Positions 60,432 to 64,000 of a stretch of 64,000 nucleotides of DNA are shown piece after piece (within the stretch, counting starts at the first letter, position 1; each line of letters starts with the position of its first letter). Both the position numbers and the translations under genes were made by a program. The notes under the pieces are model-generated. The model was given only the letters and a program-made list of their open reading frames with translations, was not told the DNA's origin and ran no database searches. This DNA comes from Thermanaerosceptrum fracticalcis (GTDB lineage: Bacteria > Bacillota > Peptococcia > DRI-13), in NCBI RefSeq assembly GCF_000746025.2, contig NZ_CP045798.1:310001-374000 (forward strand), written 5' to 3'.

Positions 60432-61625
60432 ATGGGTCCTAACACGGAGATGGAATTAAAATTACGTTTGAATGACGAAAGTTTACTGGGAAAATTGTTA
60501 AACGATCCCCATATACAAGAGCTGGCCCAGCCCCAGTCGTTACAGGCACAATGGTTAGAAGCCATATATTATGATACCCCCGGCAGGGCCCTGACCAGGG
60601 CAGGAATTGCTTACAGGATACGCCGTGAGGGTGATAAATGGATAGCCACGGTGAAAGCCGATGATTTATCAGCGGGTGGTTTGCATATACGTAATGAATG
60701 GAACGTAGAGGTGCCTTTACCGCTGCCTGATTTAAGTCCTTTTCTGCAAACTCCCGTCGGTCCCCGTCTGCTCCAGGTGGCAGGGGAGGAGCAGTGTGAA
60801 GAGCTCCTTGTGACATGCTTTGAACGTAAGAGTTTAAGCTTATCCTGGTATGACGGCAGCCGTATCGAATTAGCTGCAGACCGGGGAGAGGTTGTGGCCG
60901 GCGAAAGGCGTGAGAAGTTTGCGGAAATTGAACTGGAATTAAAGGAAGGGAACCCCGCAGTAATACTGAAACTGGGGGCAGTTTTAGCCAGGCGGTACCC
61001 CCTCTTCCTGGAACCCCGCAGCAAGTTTTCCCGTGGTTTGAAAATGCTGGGCATTGCCACCTTAGAAGAAAGTAAGGCCAAGTTAAGTCTGGATGGCAAT
61101 GAAAATGTAAGAGAAGCCATGCTCAAAATTCTCATTGAAAATATTCAGTATGTTTTAGCGGCTTATGAGGATTTTCTAAAACAGCCCCAAGACCCGGAAA
61201 CTCTTCACCAGTTGAGGATTAAATTGCACCGCCTTCGTTCCCTCTTATCTTTTGGCAGTCCTCTTCTTGATTCCGAATCTTATGAAGCAAAACAAGAGGA
61301 ATTGCGGAATCTTAGTCTTAAATTGTTCCCCCTGCGGGAAATTGATGTGGTAATGACCGCATTACAGGAAATTACTGAAAACAAAATGATGCTTTTGCAG
61401 CCCACTTCATGGTTCATGGATTTAATGGTGAAAGAGCGAAAAGGGATGTTAGAAAGGTTATTGGAAGAAATGTCCCCAGGTTTTTTCACCGCTGTTTTGC
61501 TTGATTTTTGGGCCTGGCTTTTGGAAAACCCCTGGCAGGAAAATAACTTTGCCGGCATGTCATTATCGGATTTTTTCAGTTGCCGCATAAAGGGCTGGAT
61601 AGAAGAATTACTATCTACAGGATGA
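60432..61625 (+). CDS. CYTH-CHAD domain protein
   Basis: ATG 60432 with GGGAGGT five bases ahead gives 397 residues. The N-terminal CYTH (triphosphate tunnel) domain shows ExExK as EMELKLRL, YYDTPGRALTRAGIAYRIRREGDKWIATVK and FAEIELELKEG. The C-terminal CHAD domain (about 220-390) has conserved His/Arg helices (ETLHQLRIKLHRLRSLLSFG, EIDVVMTALQE). CYTH enzymes hydrolyse inorganic triphosphate or thiamine triphosphate; CHAD binds polyphosphate. A polyphosphate-linked role is likely. Confidence 0.92.
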   Translation: MGPNTEMELKLRLNDESLLGKLLNDPHIQELAQPQSLQAQWLEAIYYDTPGRALTRAGIAYRIRREGDKWIATVKADDLSAGGLHIRNEWNVEVPLPLPDLSPFLQTPVGPRLLQVAGEEQCEELLVTCFERKSLSLSWYDGSRIELAADRGEVVAGERREKFAEIELELKEGNPAVILKLGAVLARRYPLFLEPRSKFSRGLKMLGIATLEESKAKLSLDGNENVREAMLKILIENIQYVLAAYEDFLKQPQDPETLHQLRIKLHRLRSLLSFGSPLLDSESYEAKQEELRNLSLKLFPLREIDVVMTALQEITENKMMLLQPTSWFMDLMVKERKGMLERLLEEMSPGFFTAVLLDFWAWLLENPWQENNFAGMSLSDFFSCRIKGWIEELLSTG

Positions 61626-61691
61626 TACAGTGTTATAAAGATGGGTTTTACTGTAAATATTTTTATTTAGTCATGTTAAGGTTGTCACTTT

Positions 61692-63322
61692 ACAGGAGTT
61701 ATGCAGTTGGTGGAAATAAATAGAAAATAATAACTCAAAAAATATTTTAAAAAAGATCCTAATTTTCGACAAAAAAGGTCTTGACTTTTTCGAAAAGCCC
61801 CCATAATCGCTTTGGATGGTATTTTTTACCATCACTCTAGCGATATGGGTGATGTTGATGAAGAAACTGTGTAAACCAACTTTCGAAAAAAAGGATCACG
61901 GTCAAGGTGCCGGAATCCCGGTACTCAAGACAATTTGGGATTTGTTTGACCTGTCTCTGCTGTTTTCCCAGTCCGGAATACGCAAACACTCCGGAATTCC
62001 AGCGTGGCTCCTGGCTTTTGCCTACATCTGCGGCCTTGCTAATCATTCAAGTTCTGCAAATCAAAATGCTAAGTTTTCAACGGAAGCTCCATTTTTACAA
62101 CAACTGCTTTCCGGGCAAATCATCTCTCAAAGTGCCTTCAGCCGGTTTCTCTCCAAGCCCTTTCAGTGGCTCCGGTTCTCTTTGGGCAGATTTGCCAGGT
62201 TACAAGAAAACACGGATAGCAGGCTGACCGACGGCGATATCATTGCCTTAGACGATACTAAAATTGAGCATCCTCACGGTAAAAAAATCCCCTTTCTCTG
62301 TTGGCTCTTTGACAGTTCGGATAAGTGCCATGTATGGTGCATTAATCTTGTGTCGACCCTGGCTGTCTTAAAGAATGGGCTCGAATATCCTATGCTGTGG
62401 CGCTTCTGGGTTAAAAATGGCCAGGAGAATGAAAAACAAACCAAGCTTGATCTTGCTAAACAGATGCTCGCAGAGGTGCGTCAGTTGAACAAGGCCAGAC
62501 TCTGGGTAGCCATGGATCGCTGGTTTTTGTGTAAAAAGTTCCTGAACTGGCTGATGGGTCAAAATTTTGACTGGGTTACCAAAGCCAAACGTAACACGGC
62601 GCTATTCAGGAAAATCTACGACCCGGTACTAGGAAAGGAACGCTACATTAAACTTAATCCGAAGCAACTGCTGCGAGAAGTTTATTCCCAGCTTCGGGTC
62701 CTTGGCAAAGAATCGGTTCTCAGTATTCCGGACATTTACATCAAAATGCCCTATGAGACCTTAACACGCAAGGGAAAACCCATTACTAGACAACGTTTTT
62801 TACCCATAGCTGCCATTGCAGCCACTTATGAGAAGCAGGCTGTCGAGGGCAGCATAGTTCTTCCGGAGGAAGAATGCCCGGCAACCTTCAAGGATGCGTA
62901 TCTCCTGATAAGCAATCGCGTAGATACGCCGGAAGAAGCTGCAACTGCCTATGCTAAACGATGGAGAATAGAAGTTTTTTACCGCACCGCTAAACAGAAT
63001 CTTGGTTTAACATCTTGCTATGCTCAGTCTGAAACAGCTCATTTCGCACATGTGGAGCTCTTGTTTACAGCGAAGACCCTTCTTTGTTATGCCTCTTGGG
63101 AGTGCAATAAAGAAGGCGCCGAACAAGCCCCCTCCCTCTGCGAAGTGATAAGGTACTTCTTCAACGCCGGTTGTCGGATCCGCTGTTGCGAGCAGTTGAT
63201 CCAAGTCTATTTTGACACGGCAACCCAGCGTTTTTCAAGGCTTATTGATAAATTCTGGCCACATTCTTTGGAACTTAGGTTATGGAATTGGAAAAATTAT
63301 CCTGAAACTGCATAACTACTGT
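61692..63322 (+). mobile_element. IS4-type insertion sequence with inverted ends and target duplication
   Basis: The left end ACAGGAGTTATGCAGTT (61692-61708) is matched inverted at the right by AACTGCATAACTACTGT (63306-63322), with 16 of 17 bases the same. The same word CACTTT flanks both ends (61686-61691 and 63323-63328), within a longer shared GTCACTTTA, which is a plausible 6-bp target duplication. The element holds a single transposase gene and looks complete, so it may be recent. Confidence 0.8.
61816..63315 (+). CDS. IS4-type DDE transposase
   Basis: A full-length transposase of up to 499 residues; the internal ATG 61852 or 61858 (MLMKKLCKPTFEKKD) could be the real start. DDE residues: Asp in IIALDDTKIEHPHGKK, Asp in LWVAMDRWFLCKKF, and Glu in WRIEVFYRTAKQNLGLTSCYAQSE, which is the YREK-like signature of IS4 relatives. 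The reading frame is intact and the ends are present, so mobility is possible. Confidence 0.9.
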   Translation: MVFFTITLAIWVMLMKKLCKPTFEKKDHGQGAGIPVLKTIWDLFDLSLLFSQSGIRKHSGIPAWLLAFAYICGLANHSSSANQNAKFSTEAPFLQQLLSGQIISQSAFSRFLSKPFQWLRFSLGRFARLQENTDSRLTDGDIIALDDTKIEHPHGKKIPFLCWLFDSSDKCHVWCINLVSTLAVLKNGLEYPMLWRFWVKNGQENEKQTKLDLAKQMLAEVRQLNKARLWVAMDRWFLCKKFLNWLMGQNFDWVTKAKRNTALFRKIYDPVLGKERYIKLNPKQLLREVYSQLRVLGKESVLSIPDIYIKMPYETLTRKGKPITRQRFLPIAAIAATYEKQAVEGSIVLPEEECPATFKDAYLLISNRVDTPEEAATAYAKRWRIEVFYRTAKQNLGLTSCYAQSETAHFAHVELLFTAKTLLCYASWECNKEGAEQAPSLCEVIRYFFNAGCRIRCCEQLIQVYFDTATQRFSRLIDKFWPHSLELRLWNWKNYPETA

Positions 63323-63424
63323 CACTTTATATGGTCATGTTTCATAAAATAGATACCAGGTAAGAGGATCTTACCAGAACCTCCTGAGTAGAGTAAACCA
63401 GTCGTTATCAAATGCCCCATTTCC

Positions 63425-63451
63425 TATAGCCCCCTTCTGAAGGGGGCTATA
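63425..63451. terminator. Bidirectional terminator-like hairpin
   Basis: TATAGCCCCCTTC/GAAGGGGGCTATA stem followed by AATTTTG. Just before the old-yellow-enzyme gene. Confidence 0.65.
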
Positions 63452-63517
63452 AATTTTGCACATACTGCAAGGCATCGAATGACTATGGTAAAATTAGTAA
63501 TATGAGGAGGGGTTAAG

Positions 63518-64000
63518 GTGAGTATTCTTTTCGAGCATGTCAACATTGTTTCCATGGTGGTAAAAAACCGCTTTGTACGTTCAGCAACCCAGGACTTTCT
63601 TGGGAATGCCGACGGTACTATCTCGGAGCAGGAAATAGATCTGTACAGGACATTGGCCGCCAACGAGGTGGGATTAATTATTACAGCTCATTCATATGTG
63701 CAGCATCCATTCGGCAAAGCTAGTGTGAACCAGAATGCTATTTATAGCGATAAGTTTATTGACGGTTATAAAAAGGTGGTTCAGGCGGTACACAGTTTTG
63801 GCAGCAAACTGGTGATACAGGTTTCCCATGCAGGGAGACAGGCTCTGCCAGATGGGGGATTTACTCCCCTTGCTCCCTCTGCTGTACCTGAGAAGTCAAC
63901 AGGTATTATGCCCAGAGAAATGACGGAAGAAGAAATCTGGCAGGTCATTGAAGATTTTGTGGCCGCCATGGTACGGGCCCGAGATACGGGTTGTGACGGG
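63518..64000 (+). CDS. NADH:flavin oxidoreductase (old yellow enzyme family), 3' end outside window
   Basis: GTG 63518 follows GAGGAGGGG; the frame stays open to the right edge (161 codons). The sequence VKNRFVRSATQDFLGNADGTISEQEIDLYRTLAANEVGLIITAHSYVQ and LVIQVSHAGRQALP is the N-terminal TIM-barrel part of OYE-like enzymes, with the HAGRQ motif after the FMN/substrate region. The common NRFVRSAT start is typical. 2-Enoate or aromatic-enone reduction is the usual family chemistry. The C-terminal part is not visible, so single-domain or 2,4-dienoyl-CoA-reductase-like with an FeS domain cannot be told. Confidence 0.88.
   Translation, partial: MSILFEHVNIVSMVVKNRFVRSATQDFLGNADGTISEQEIDLYRTLAANEVGLIITAHSYVQHPFGKASVNQNAIYSDKFIDGYKKVVQAVHSFGSKLVIQVSHAGRQALPDGGFTPLAPSAVPEKSTGIMPREMTEEEIWQVIEDFVAAMVRARDTGCDG

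Overview
The window looks like chromosomal DNA of an anaerobic, endospore-forming Clostridia member (Firmicutes, Peptococcaceae/Desulfotomaculales-like). This rests on the gene content (SepF/YlmH/DivIVA cluster, a T-box on ileS, a tandem glycine riboswitch, CsxC-like spore surface proteins, tungsten-type aldehyde:ferredoxin oxidoreductases, sodium-pump decarboxylase subunits) and on strong AGGAGG-type ribosome binding sites. No rRNA, tRNA or CRISPR array was seen.

Layout. 0-10.5 kb: surface and spore genes. These are an FG-GAP repeat protein cut by the left edge, Cys-rich and CsxC-like proteins, a CAP-domain protein, a degenerate amidase-like protein, two small HMA-like proteins, and decayed manB/manC pieces. 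10.7-23.6 kb: core genes, namely pgeF, a PhoP/PhoR-type two-component pair with pstB-phoU, an HlyD-like protein, yggS-sepF-proC-yggT-ylmH-divIVA-yggU, and T-box/ileS. 23.8-32.2 kb: a LytS/LytTR pair followed by a class III CoA-transferase, the MadL/MadM malonate carrier and a three-subunit biotin-dependent decarboxylase. Together these suggest malonate (or methylmalonate) uptake, activation to the CoA thioester and sodium-pumping decarboxylation. 32.3-39.4 kb: a Uma2 protein, a sugar-acid dehydrogenase/IclR group interrupted by a TnpB element, a BaiN/HI0933-type flavoprotein and an unknown exported protein. 39.6-44.3 kb: glycine riboswitch and gcvT-gcvH-gcvPA-gcvPB.

45-57.7 kb is accessory DNA. 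It starts with a truncated group II intron whose reverse transcriptase is fused in frame to an IS1634-type transposase end. Then comes a visibly AT-rich catabolic operon (GntR, enolase-superfamily enzyme, Fe-alcohol dehydrogenase, TAXI-TRAP transporter, MoaD-like protein, ferredoxin, AOR), and then a graveyard of crotonase, SDR and lipoamide dehydrogenase remnants. 57.8-64 kb: a second AOR with its own MoaD-like protein, an MFS remnant, a CYTH-CHAD protein, an IS4-type insertion sequence with target duplication, and the start of an old-yellow-enzyme-family gene that runs off the right edge.

The two metabolic systems most worth following are the CoA-dependent malonate decarboxylation operon and the TAXI-TRAP/AOR operon. 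A family of degenerate 7-bp-periodic intergenic repeats (consensus about GWAGTYG) recurs at eight or so places across the window. All functional statements come from reading the sequence and from family knowledge; no database search was run.
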